From positions 310,001 through 374,000 of the forward strand of contig CP154956.1 of NCBI GenBank assembly GCA_039621445.1: a stretch of DNA of 64,000 bases. Reading direction: 5' to 3'. The DNA is from Euglena gracilis. Lineage: Eukaryota; Euglenida; Euglenophyceae; Euglenales. A program made the position numbers and the translations under genes. How positions within the stretch are numbered: position 1 is the first letter of the stretch; each line of letters opens with the position of its first letter. Positions 10,441 through 19,120 of the stretch are shown here, piece after piece. The notes beneath the pieces are model-generated. The model ran no database searches. It saw only the letters and a program-made list of their open reading frames with translations, and was not told the origin of the DNA.

Positions 10441-11838
10441 GCCGGAGTTGGCTGCTTTGTCTCCGACGTGGCGAACATGGCGCTGTCTTTTTCCCTGGGG
10501 GGGTCCCCCCCCCACCTCCCCCCCCCTGGCCCCCATCTTCTGACCGAGGGCGTTTGAAGACAAATTTTCTTAAATGGGTGGGTACGTCGGGCTCACAATG
10601 TCTTTGTGCTTCGCCCTCGGTGTCCCTTCCTCCCTTTTCGGCTTGCCTCGAGGGAGTACGAGACACCTCGGGCTCCGCACTTTGCCATTGTGAGGCCAGA
10701 TTGTGCACTGAAAAAAGGAGGGCCAGGGCATTCTCCAAAGAACCTTGGGCACCAAGTCTTTGATAATGGGCTGTGAAGGCCTCCACCCCCTTCCATTGAC
10801 CAATTTCATAAACTTCTTGGGCAGAAAGGCCCAATTTTTTGAGTAAAACAACTCCTGCTCCCCTGGTGGAGTGGGGTTCTCAAACCTGGGGGGGGGACCC
10901 CATGCTGGGCCAAAAAGTTTTTGGTTATAGAAGCAATGGTATCTGCCTTTATGGCTTTATAGGGGGGTTTTAACGTAATTAAAAGGGGGCCCCCAGGTTT
11001 CACAAAGAAACGTGTTGCTGCCACATAAGACATCATCAAATGAAAGGGACTGATTTGGGGGCACTGGGGAATAGAGACAACTCTCTCCCACTTACGGAGT
11101 TTTTGCCCTTTACGTTTAATTTTGATGTAGGGTGCCCCCCCCAACACACTGGTGGTTCTTTGGACCTGTGCCAAATCAGAACTTCTGTATAAACAGAGGA
11201 TACGTGAACAGAAAATGAGTTGTGTACGTAATGTACACATATCCGAGGGCATGGGGGACTGTGCCAGCCCCAGCAGGATTGGGAGGGGATCCCAGAATGC
11301 ACCATATTTTTCCAGGTTTTGGTTCCAAAGCCCTTTTATAAGGTGCCAACATGGCATGGAACTTCAGGCCTCCAAAGCCAGGGATCAAAAGCATACCACT
11401 GTACGCATTGCGTGCCTGGGCCTTTGAAAATTGAAACAGTTGAACTAAAGCGTCAACCACTTGGTCAGTGGTGGCTTCAGGGGGGGGTACCCCCATTTTG
11501 TCCAAAATTACCCATAAAAGCGTAAAAGCGCTTTGATAACGCTTTAAACTGAAGATTCTTCCCAGGAAATCGTTAATAATCGAATTTTGTACTTGCTTCC
11601 CCTCCAAAATTTGCCTATGCAAATCATGCAAAGGAGGGGCCACCTGGGGGGTGGCATTTTTTACCCCATGCAGTTGGTGAACATACCCCTGTAGGGGGTG
11701 ATTTTCAGGCAGGGTCCCTGGAACTTTCATTTTTATTAACTGTGGCCACCATGTGGCTGAATACCAGTAGGGGGTGACCATCAAAACTTTTACCTGTGGA
11801 AACATTCTTAATCTGGGGAGAAACTTTTGAATTACAGA
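10440..11838 (-). pseudogene. Element C methyltransferase end and tyrosine recombinase
   Basis: Picks up at PWSVIQKFLPRL of the methyltransferase-like domain that follows RNase H in DIRS elements, then runs into the tyrosine recombinase: KRYQSAFTLLWVILDK, LYRSSDLAQV (likely catalytic Arg), and the C-terminal box with LSAQEVYEIGQWKGVEAF and the putative tyrosine in AHYQRLGAQ. Several frame changes are needed (around 11300 and 10830). The recombinase would insert the circular cDNA without a classical integrase. Confidence 0.8.
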
Positions 11839-11848
11839 CCAGGGTGTG

Positions 11849-11930
11849 GCATTGGACATGTCCCTACGCATTCTGCAATTAAGCCTGGCGCAAATGTCAG
11901 CGCGCGCGCAGGCACACTTTTTTTGTAAAA
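11849..11930 (+). repeat. Left terminal direct repeat of the insert
   Basis: About 80 bases, one obvious mismatch (ACGCATTC versus ACACATTC) to the copy at 13970-14048, same orientation, ending in a T7-G-T-A-A. Confidence 0.85.
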
Positions 11931-12199
11931 AATTCTGGTTGTTTGCTTTGCAGGCAATCAGCGTACAACTTTGTCCATGTTTACCTCCAAGTCTGGTGCA
12001 AATGGGATTGCGTGCAGTGGAAGTTACAAATTATAAGATTTTATGAAGAAATTCACTGTGAAGAAAAAGGGAGATTTTTTTTTAGAAGCCCAGCCCCAGC
12101 AAAAGGGCACGAGCCCTTTTTACACAAAGTTGTACGAGTGTTGCCCATGGAGAAGGACGTGTCCAAGGTGGCGCTGCGCCGGAGACCTCAGACTGTGTT

Positions 12200-13066
12200 A
12201 TGCATGCCAGAGATGGCCATGGGGGCCATGCCAGGAATGGCCATGGGGGCCATGCCAGGAATGGCCATGGGGGCCATGCCGCAGATGGCCATTGGGGCCA
12301 TGCCACGGATGGCCATGGGGGTCATGCCGCAGATGGCCATTGGGGCCATGCTACAGATGGCCATGGGGGCCATGGTGCTGATGCACATTCCCGTGCACGC
12401 CATCGACGAGTGGTGAAGTTGGATGGTGCTGATGCACCTGATGGCCATGGTGATTGTGGACATTCCCAGGAGTGGCATGCACGTGGTGAGGATGATGATG
12501 CCGGTGGTGGCCATGGTGGCCAGAGAGATGCCCAGATGTGGCATGGGGCTGAGGGGGATGCTGCAGATGACCAAGTCCGACATGCCAGTGGAGTCCATGA
12601 TGCCCGAGGTGGTGATGCCCCTGGTGGACAAGTGTCGACAGCCCTGAAGAACGACGTGAGGCTGAGGCTGCAGCTGGAGAAGGACATCCCCATCCTGGTG
12701 CTGTCGCCGGAGGAGTTGGTGCTGCTGCTGTTCCGAGATGCGGACGTGGCCGGCAACCTCCTCCAGTACGGGCAGCTGGACGTGGCGATGCTGATCCCCA
12801 ACGTCAACGAGATGAAAACGAGGAAGATGTGGGAGGACCTCCAGCCCCATGTCACAAAGCGGTATTACTATCAGCCGAAGTGGTTTTCTGGACCGCTTTA
12901 CGGCCCAACGGGGTACTGGGCCCTGAAGCTGGATTTGAGGACGAGACGAGAGGAGAGAGATGAGTGGATGGAGATTGAGGAAGATGGGACAGCCAGATGG
13001 AAGACGCCGTCGTCCCGAAGGAGATGGCGAAGGCGGCTGCAGGCCAAAGGGGTCCAGGGCCAGTGA
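12200..13066 (+). CDS. Hypothetical protein in the insert, His/Gly/Asp-rich with a globular C-terminal part
   Basis: I do not recognise it. Residues ~1-60 are translated from a 24-bp tandem repeat (GHGGHA-type units), residues ~60-150 are also His/Gly/Asp-rich. The last ~140 residues look like ordinary folded protein (KNDVRLRLQLEKDIPILVLS, WEDLQPHVTKRYYYQPKW, GPTGYWALKLDLR) and end in an Arg-rich tail before a TGA. The repeat region is also open in another frame, which gives MAMGAMP-type units; there the tail is interrupted by a stop near 12415. A captured host exon or an element-specific Gag-like protein are both possible. The start codon is uncertain. Confidence 0.4.
   Translation: MHARDGHGGHARNGHGGHARNGHGGHAADGHWGHATDGHGGHAADGHWGHATDGHGGHGADAHSRARHRRVVKLDGADAPDGHGDCGHSQEWHARGEDDDAGGGHGGQRDAQMWHGAEGDAADDQVRHASGVHDARGGDAPGGQVSTALKNDVRLRLQLEKDIPILVLSPEELVLLLFRDADVAGNLLQYGQLDVAMLIPNVNEMKTRKMWEDLQPHVTKRYYYQPKWFSGPLYGPTGYWALKLDLRTRREERDEWMEIEEDGTARWKTPSSRRRWRRRLQAKGVQGQ
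12205..12385 (+). repeat. 24-bp tandem repeat (GGCCATGGGGGCCATGCC core)
   Basis: Seven to eight units of a 24-bp word with few substitutions, each containing GCCATGG and GCCATGC, so the array is strongly self-complementary. Confidence 0.9.
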
Positions 13067-13067
13067 G

Positions 13068-13235
13068 GCTCCTGGAGGATGCCCTGGCCTGGCATGTACG
13101 TGGCTGCAATGTCCACTGCCTGTGCTGGCTCCCCGGTGAGATGCCCCGATGTGGCATGTACGCTGCTGCCATGTCCACAGCCTGTGCCGGCTCCCTGGTG
13201 GGATGCCCCGGTGTGGCATGTGCAATTATGATATA
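13068..13235 (+). repeat. Two to three copies of a ~64-bp repeat
   Basis: The word GATGCCCyGryryGGCATGT recurs with CTGCCATGTCCAC and CCTGTGCyGGCTCC between copies. Confidence 0.75.
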
Positions 13236-13489
13236 ATGGTGGACTGGACCTGCAGACTGAACCCCGAACCCCATCAGAGTGTGCCCTCGCTTTCTGCTGT
13301 CGCCCCCCCCCCCGGCGAAGAGTTGGGTGGTAAGGCGGCGTTCGGGTGAAGAACTTGAGCTTTGGGTGGAAGAGGGATCCGAATTAGAATTTGATTTCAC
13401 AGAGAATTGCGAGAATCGTGATTAAAATGCAATTTTTATTTTGGGAAGATTTGCGAGAATCGTGGTTGTGAATGATTTTCGGGGGTGGG

Positions 13490-13830
13490 TGCGGGGAGAG
13501 TTGGCTCCAGAGGGATGCCCCACCCGACCTTTTTGAAGGTGGCGGGGAGAGTTGGCTCACGAGTTGATGCCCCCCCCTTGGAGAAGGGTGCAGGGGAGAG
13601 TTGGCTCACGAGTTGATGCCCCCCCCTGTCCAGGAGAGTGGTGGGGAGAGTTGGCTCACGAGTTGATGCCCCCCCCCCTGTGCAAGGGAGGTGGGGAGAG
13701 ATGGCTCACGAGTTGATGCCCCAACCCCCTGAGAAAGAAGTGGGGAGAGTTGGCTCACGAGTTGATGCCCCACCCATGAGACAGAGGTGAGGGAGAGTGG
13801 CTCACGAGTTGATGCCCCCCCTGTTTGAGA
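13490..13830 (+). repeat. Minisatellite with GAGAGTTGGCTCACGAGTTG core
   Basis: About seven units of 55-65 bases. Each has a conserved core followed by ATGCC, a C tract of variable length and a variable linker. Length variation sits in the C tract. Confidence 0.9.
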
Positions 13831-13969
13831 TTCGTTGGCACCGAGTTCGCCAAGTTGGGGTTGGGAGAGTTCGGCTCTTTCGCGATGCCCCCCCCCCCTG
13901 TGAAGGACAAGTCCAATGGCCAAGGAGTCAAGTATGGAGACTGGGTCTCCTTTTGGGAAGGGGAGCGTG

Positions 13970-14048
13970 GCATTGGACATGTCCCTACACATTCTGCAAT
14001 TAAGCCTGGCGCAAATGTCAGCGCGCGCGCAGGCACACTTTTTTTGTA
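13970..14048 (+). repeat. Right terminal direct repeat of the insert
   Basis: Direct partner of 11849-11930. Element C coding sequence resumes immediately to its right (GTGGGCATTGCAATGCGTCC, matching element D). Confidence 0.85.
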
Positions 14049-14239
14049 ATGTGGGCATTGCAATGCGTCCACTGCTGTGGCATCCCAGTGGGGCCACCTG
14101 GCCACAAATTGTGGTAGTTTTTTGTTGCCTGGTGAGGCAAAAGGGTCTGTTTTTAGGCTGATGTAATTTTTGAACTGCTGCCTGAGCCATTAGAAAAAGT
14201 TGTGGGTCCAGGGAGTAATCCCCCCTGTCCATTTCCCAC

Positions 14240-15606
14240 CTGCTAATGGGGTCTGCCAGGCATTCCTTTGAAGGCATCCACTTTACTTGCAGGTTTATGT
14301 TGTGTTCCATGCACCATTTGAAAAAGGGTCATTGCATGGAATTGAAGGGGTCTTTTCTGCCCCCCCCCTTTTGTTAAGTAATAGTAAATTACTTGATTGT
14401 ACACTGACAGGGACACAGTTTCTCCTGGTTTGCTTAGGCTTTGTACGGTGCTTATTGCTGCACTTAATTCTTTGACATTTATGTGCAAAATGGAGTTTTC
14501 CCTCCAAAATTCTTGCACAATCTCGCCTGTTCGAATGTCCAGCCCCCCCCATGCATGGGTACTGCTGTCTGAGTGCAACTCCCTGGTTGCAATTTGGGGA
14601 AGGGTCTGCCCCCCAGGAGTCCAGGAGATTTTTTATTTCTCTTAATTGGTCTTTTATTCTTTGGGAAATGGGGTGTTTTGAGTCCCAGGGGGCTGTGGAA
14701 TTTTCCACCAAAAAAATTTGCCAGGGCATCCGTAAAGGCCCTTAGGAAGGGCAGGGCCATTAGATTGCATCTTATTTGGCCCAAAATGGCAGCCAACTGC
14801 CTTTTTGACATGTAATCTTTCTTCACCATTTTTCCCAGCTCCTTTTTTACGGTTTTTTTTTCTGGGGGGCACCTGCAATTTTCCCACTTGGAAGTTTAAT
14901 TGAAACCCAACATGATTTACGATTTGGGTTGGCTGCAGGGTGGACTTTTTTACATCGATTTTGAATCCTGATTTGATTAAATCCCTGACCACTGTGTTCA
15001 GGTGATTTTGTAAGAGATTGTATGTTGGGGCTACCAGTAAAATGTTGTCCAGGTAAATAAATACCTGGATGCCCCTTTTTCTCCACAGCTTTTTGAATGC
15101 CTTCATCACTGACATAAAAATCTGGGGCATTACATTCAGGCCAAAACAGCCTGCCTGGAATTCCCAGGTCTGCCCCCCCCACCTGATGTCTTAGAAATGG
15201 CCTTAGGGCCTGGCTCACTGGTATATGGAAGTAGGCATCCTTTAGGTCTATTTTTGCTGCCCAGTGGCCTTTTTCTAACACAGGGAAAATGTGCTGGATG
15301 TGATCCAGCTTGAAAGGTTTCACTTGGAACAGTTGATTTAGCTCCCTGCAATCGCTTATTAACCTCCATTTGGTCTGTCCCCCCTCTGGTTTTGAAATCA
15401 AAAACCAGGGGATGAGGTGCTGGGTAGTTTGAATCCCTCACCCTCTTTACGGATCCAGATCTTTCGTAATCCAGCAGCATTTTTTCTACTTGGGGTAGGT
15501 TCAAATTTGCTCTGGGTTTTGGGCGGGTGGACAATTTTGGTGGGTTTACCCGGGGGGGTTGAATGCCATCCCTGATGAGTTGACATGTTGTTGGGGGGGG
15601 GGGCAT
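14240..15606 (-). pseudogene. Element C reverse transcriptase and RNase H, frameshifted
   Basis: Reverse transcriptase motifs appear in turn in different frames: LISDCRELNQLFQVKPF, KIDLKDAYFHIPVSQA, FIYLDNILLVAP (YLDN replaces the usual YLDD), the thumb MSKRQLAAILGQIRCNLMALPF, then RNase H with SDSSTHAWGGLDI, ELSAAISTVQSL and MPSKECLADPISRWE. Frame changes and the altered catalytic motif mark it as inactive. Compare element D, which has YLDD at the same place. Confidence 0.85.
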
Positions 15607-16970
15607 TTTTTGCCCACCATTTCAGGCTTTTTTGCAGCCTTTGATGGTGTGGAGTGTCTCCCCATTTCTCCTCCATGGAATTTATTTCCTGGATTAGATT
15701 GTAATGGGAGGGCTGGGCTGGTGGTGATGGACGTTTTTGGCTTTTTTGCAACCTTTGATGGAGGGGGGTGTCTCCCTTTATTTCCTCCATTGAAGTTGTT
15801 TTCTGGATAAGAAGATTTTGGGGGGGGGCTGGGCTGGGGGTGTTGGACATCGCACCCCTAGGTCCCCTAGGGCTTGGGCCCTTGGAAAAGGAAATTTTTT
15901 CCGGGGGGATGTGCATGCATTCTCTCCCTCTCTGATCACCAGTCTGGAGGACCTTGTTGTTGGATGACATACCATAGGGCTTAATGCCCCTGTTTTGCCT
16001 ATCTGGTCTTCTCCATGATGATCTGGTTGGTTGACATACAATAGGGGGGCCTCTGTGGGTCCCCCCCTTGACTGAACAATCGGGACTTGAGAAATAAATG
16101 TTGGAGGGGTTCCTGCCCCTCCCTCCAAAAGGGCCACTGTGGGTCCCTTTTCCTGCTGAGGCTGAGTCATTAAAAGGGCCACTGTGGGTCCCTTTTCCCC
16201 CCCTTTTTTGGCAGAGGGCCTCTGTGGGTCCCTCGGGGGAGTTCTCCAGCAGCTTTCTTAGCTTCTTGGTGGCCACTGTGGGTCCACCCTGCTGGTTGGG
16301 GATGATGTCCCATAGCTTCTTGGTGGCCACTGTGGGTCCACCCTGCTGGCCTCCAAGGCCTCCATGTATAAATCTTTTTCCATAATCCATCTGTTGGTCT
16401 TCCAGGACTTGATTGCTTCTTGGCCTCCAACCCCACTTGAAATCTTGGGGGGCTGCTGTGGCCCCCCCTTTTCCCCTTGAGAGGGGTTGTTGTGTAAGAT
16501 GAATTGGGGGGGTTTGACAGACCTTTTCTGTCCCTTCCTGAGGGGATTTGCTTGTAAAATTGGCCCCCATGGCCCCTGTAATGTTGACCTCCTTGGCCTT
16601 GATTCCATCTCCCCAGCCTTTGGCCAAATTGTGTACAGGCTTGGGGGGAAAGCCCTTGATTTGTGGGCTTTGGATGTCCAATGCTGAAGTATTTTGGGCC
16701 TCCATGGCCCATCCTTTGCCCACTGAGGGCTTGGGCTGACTTCTGTTTTCTGGGCCTTCTGGCCACAGTGGTCCAAGGACCATGGCCGTCACTGGGGGGG
16801 GTTTTGTGGGAAATTTCTGGGGTGGGGGTCTGGGTGGGAAGAACGGCCACGGTTTGCCACGTGTCGACCGCATCTCCAAGTTCTCCAGCTGCTGCTGCGG
16901 CCTCTGCTCCAAGACGTCCGCGGCCATGAAATTCCAATTTCTTCTCAACTGCATTGCTCATTGAAGTCAA
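15607..16970 (-). pseudogene. Element C Gag-like region
   Basis: Begins MTSMSNAVEKKLEF, like element D's MSNALEKKLESY, with a Gln/Ala-rich segment and the shared motif SDGHGPWTTVARRPRKQ. GGQ/GHGG-type repeats follow. An overlapping frame is also open for most of the length. Function inferred from position and from similarity to D. Confidence 0.6.
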
Positions 16971-17247
16971 ACTTGAAATTTGATAATTGACTTTTGAGTT
17001 GATATTCGTGTGGTTCGTGTCCTTCTGGATATTGAATTGATATTGACTTCTTTTCTTGGTTCCTCTTCGTTCGTTGACTCTGTTCCTTTCTTCTGGGTGT
17101 CGAAGGGCAAGTTAAGAATCAGCCAACTCCGGCGAAAAAAGGCACTAAGCGGGACCTCCTGACCAAGCGCAGCGAACAATCACAAAACAAACCGCCGGCG
17201 AGCAAGGCATGGCCTCACAATAGCAAAGTGCGGAGCCCGAGGTGTCC

Positions 17248-17596
17248 GAATTTCTTTGAAGCTCATTCGTCATGGAAGTCCAGTTGTGGTCTTCTCTTCG
17301 TAATTGAAATATTTCTGGGATAATTCCAGTTGAACTCGAAGAGTTGAATTCTTCCTCCTTTAAGTCGAAGGTCAGCAAAAAAGTTCGATCCTCCAGTTGA
17401 TAATTTGACGGTCTTCGGTGAATGTAATACTCCCTGTAAGTAATTCCAGGTGAGCTCGTAGAAGTAAGTTTCTTTTTTTTTCCTTGAGGTCGAAGGGCAG
17501 AATTCGGCCAACTCCGACAACAAAAAGCAGTAAGAAGCACCCCCCGCGCACGCACAAACACACCAGAACAGAACAGCCGGCAAGGAAAGCAGGACG
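17248..17596 (-). mobile_element. Leader and terminal repeat of element A
   Basis: Reading leftward it matches element B's first ~350 bases: CTGCTTTCCTTGCCGGCTG, TGCCCTTCGACCTCAAGGA and GAATTCAACT-type leader words, then the Gag start. It forms a large palindrome with element B's left end, centred near 17607. Confidence 0.8.
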
Positions 17597-17722
17597 ACCA
17601 TTCGGGCTCCGCACTGCGAGATGGTGAGGTCCTGCTTTCCTTGCCGGCTGTTCTGTTCTGGTGTGTTTGTGCGTGCGCGGGGGGTGCTTCTTACTGCTTT
17701 TTGTTGCCGGAGTTGGCTGATT
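17597..17722 (+). repeat. Element B left inverted terminal repeat
   Basis: Its parts pair with 22077-22175 and 22240-22275. Shared words are GCTGTTCTGTTCTGGTGTGT and GCACTGCGAGATGGTGAGG. Confidence 0.85.
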
Positions 17723-17849
17723 CCTATTTCTGCCCTTCGACCTCAAGGAGAAAGAGTTTTACTACCACGAGTTCAAGTGGAATTGTTTTTCGAGGAGTTC
17801 TACCTTCCCGAGAACCAATACTCTTACCAACTGGTGGACCGAACTTTCT

Positions 17850-19120
17850 GTGGAACTTCAACTTCCTGCAGGAAGAATTCAACTGGAACTGGAAGAAATT
17901 CAAGAAAGAAGAACAAGAAACACAACAGATATCGACAACTGGATTTCCATGAAGAATGAATTTCAAAGAAACTCTGAATCTCAAGAAGAACTGCAAAGAA
18001 CTTTCAAGAAGTCAGCTGAAGCTGGGGAAGGTGGAGTCACAGCAGCAGCTGCAGAAGCTGGAGGGGCGGCAGCAACTAGCCAGTCCGTGGCCATCGCAAC
18101 CCCCCCACCCCCCAAGGCTTCTGAGATTTTCAAAGCCCCCTCTCAACATGAGAATGGCCATGGACCATGGACAACTGTGGTCAGGAAGAGAAGACAGAAG
18201 GGGAATACCATCACAGGTCCAACAGACTCCCCCCCCTTTTCTATGTCCACCCCCTTCCAGGGGTCAAGACAAAGGCTATGGCAGCCTTTCAACAAATCCA
18301 AAGGATTCAAATTATCATGGCTATGGCAGCCATCAACAAAAAGGCCCTGGGGTCCAAATTCAAGGCTATGGAAGCCATTACTCAAGAGGGCAGTGGGCCC
18401 AGGGGACAGGCTATGGCAGCCAGTACCCCAACCTGGAAAGAGCCCATTGGGGAAAGGTGTGTCCAACTTTCCCCCCAGCAATTTCAGACACAAACCCCCC
18501 AGGAGTGGCAAGCCAATGCCAAGAACAGGCCATGGTGGCCTTTATGGGAAATCAAGAGGGACAGAGAAGAGACAGTCCCAGAGAAAAGGCCAATGGAGGC
18601 CAAGCAAGCCTGAGAGCCAAGGGAGGCCAGAAGGCAAATGGTGGCCAAGCAGGCCTGAGTGCCAGGGGAGGCCAGAAGGCAAATGGTGGCCAAGGCAATC
18701 ACCACATCAGCCCTTGGGGGGGAGGCCCAAGATTGGCTCAGACAGGCCCCCCCCAGAAGATAATCAGCCCAGCCTTGTATATACCCCCTCATTTCAGGCA
18801 CAGACCTTCCCCCATCATTCACAAACAGGGGGAAAGCCTGTCTTTGGAAAGCCCTATGGCAGGGCCAGCTACAGCCCCAGTGATGGGGCAACCAGGGGTG
18901 ACCCCAGTGATGGGGCAACCAAGGGGAAGGACCCCAGTGATGGGGCCTGTGGAGTCCCCAGACACATTACACCCAGGGGTACCCCCTTACAAAGCCCTGC
19001 AGACCAGCATCCCCCATTGGGTCAAGGCAGGAGCCAGCAGAGAGGTATTAAACCTGATAAGGGAGGGAGTTATGGCAGATCTTCCCCTCCCCCCTCAAAT
19101 GTCCTTAAAAGTTCCCTTCA
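17850..19120 (+). CDS. Element B Gag-like reading
   Basis: Starts at an ATG in the leader. It shows an Ala-rich stretch, ATPPPP, the family-wide motif NGHGPWTTVVRKRRQK, a run of RLWQP-type repeats, and PEGKWWP and DGATRGDPSDGATKGKDPSD repeats. The frame stays open through the whole reverse transcriptase region and joins the recombinase reading about 1.6 kb further on, 1505 codons in total. The part beyond ~19120 is probably a shadow of the RT frame. No zinc knuckle is seen. The precise Gag end is unknown. Confidence 0.55.

Larger units (their letters stand above)
11846..14048 (+). mobile_element. 2.2-kb insert with terminal direct repeats inside element C
   Basis: This block interrupts the methyltransferase of element C; element D shows the uninterrupted sequence. 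It begins and ends with nearly identical ~80-bp direct repeats containing CATTCTGCAATTAAGCC and CAGCGCGCGCGCAGG. Between them lie a plus-strand ORF, a 24-bp tandem array and a minisatellite. The structure resembles a small terminal-repeat (TRIM-like) or split-repeat element that carries captured sequence. No reverse transcriptase, transposase or integrase is visible, so it would be non-autonomous. A GTGGCATTG/GTGGGCATTG pair at the edges may be part of the repeat or a target duplication. Confidence 0.6.
10290..17247 (-). mobile_element. DIRS-like element C (subfamily 2), interrupted by a 2.2-kb insert
   Basis: Starts at 17247 with the subfamily-2 terminal repeat, passes through leader, Gag (16970), reverse transcriptase and RNase H, is broken at ~14048 by the insert 11846-14048, and resumes at ~11838 inside the methyltransferase (PWSVIQKFLPRL). 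The tyrosine recombinase ends near 10440, followed by the right terminal repeat (10320-10440) and an outer segment complementary to an internal region (10590-10680). The order Gag, RT, RNase H, methyltransferase, recombinase and inverted terminal repeats is that of DIRS-1-like retrotransposons. It lies within element A's Gag. Confidence 0.82.
8205..17596 (-). mobile_element. DIRS-like element A (subfamily 1), truncated and interrupted by element C
   Basis: The element reads right to left. Its terminal repeat and leader lie at 17596-17248 and match the start of element B closely. The leader runs into the Gag start (MTNELQRNS) and is then broken by element C (17247-10290). The same Gag reading resumes at 10289 with CQEELQRASKK, matching element B's ESQEELQRTFKK. 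Gag and reverse transcriptase follow down to ~8205, where RNase H stops at its DSSTWQ motif; the methyltransferase and recombinase are missing. The join across C is the evidence that both halves are one element. Confidence 0.78.
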
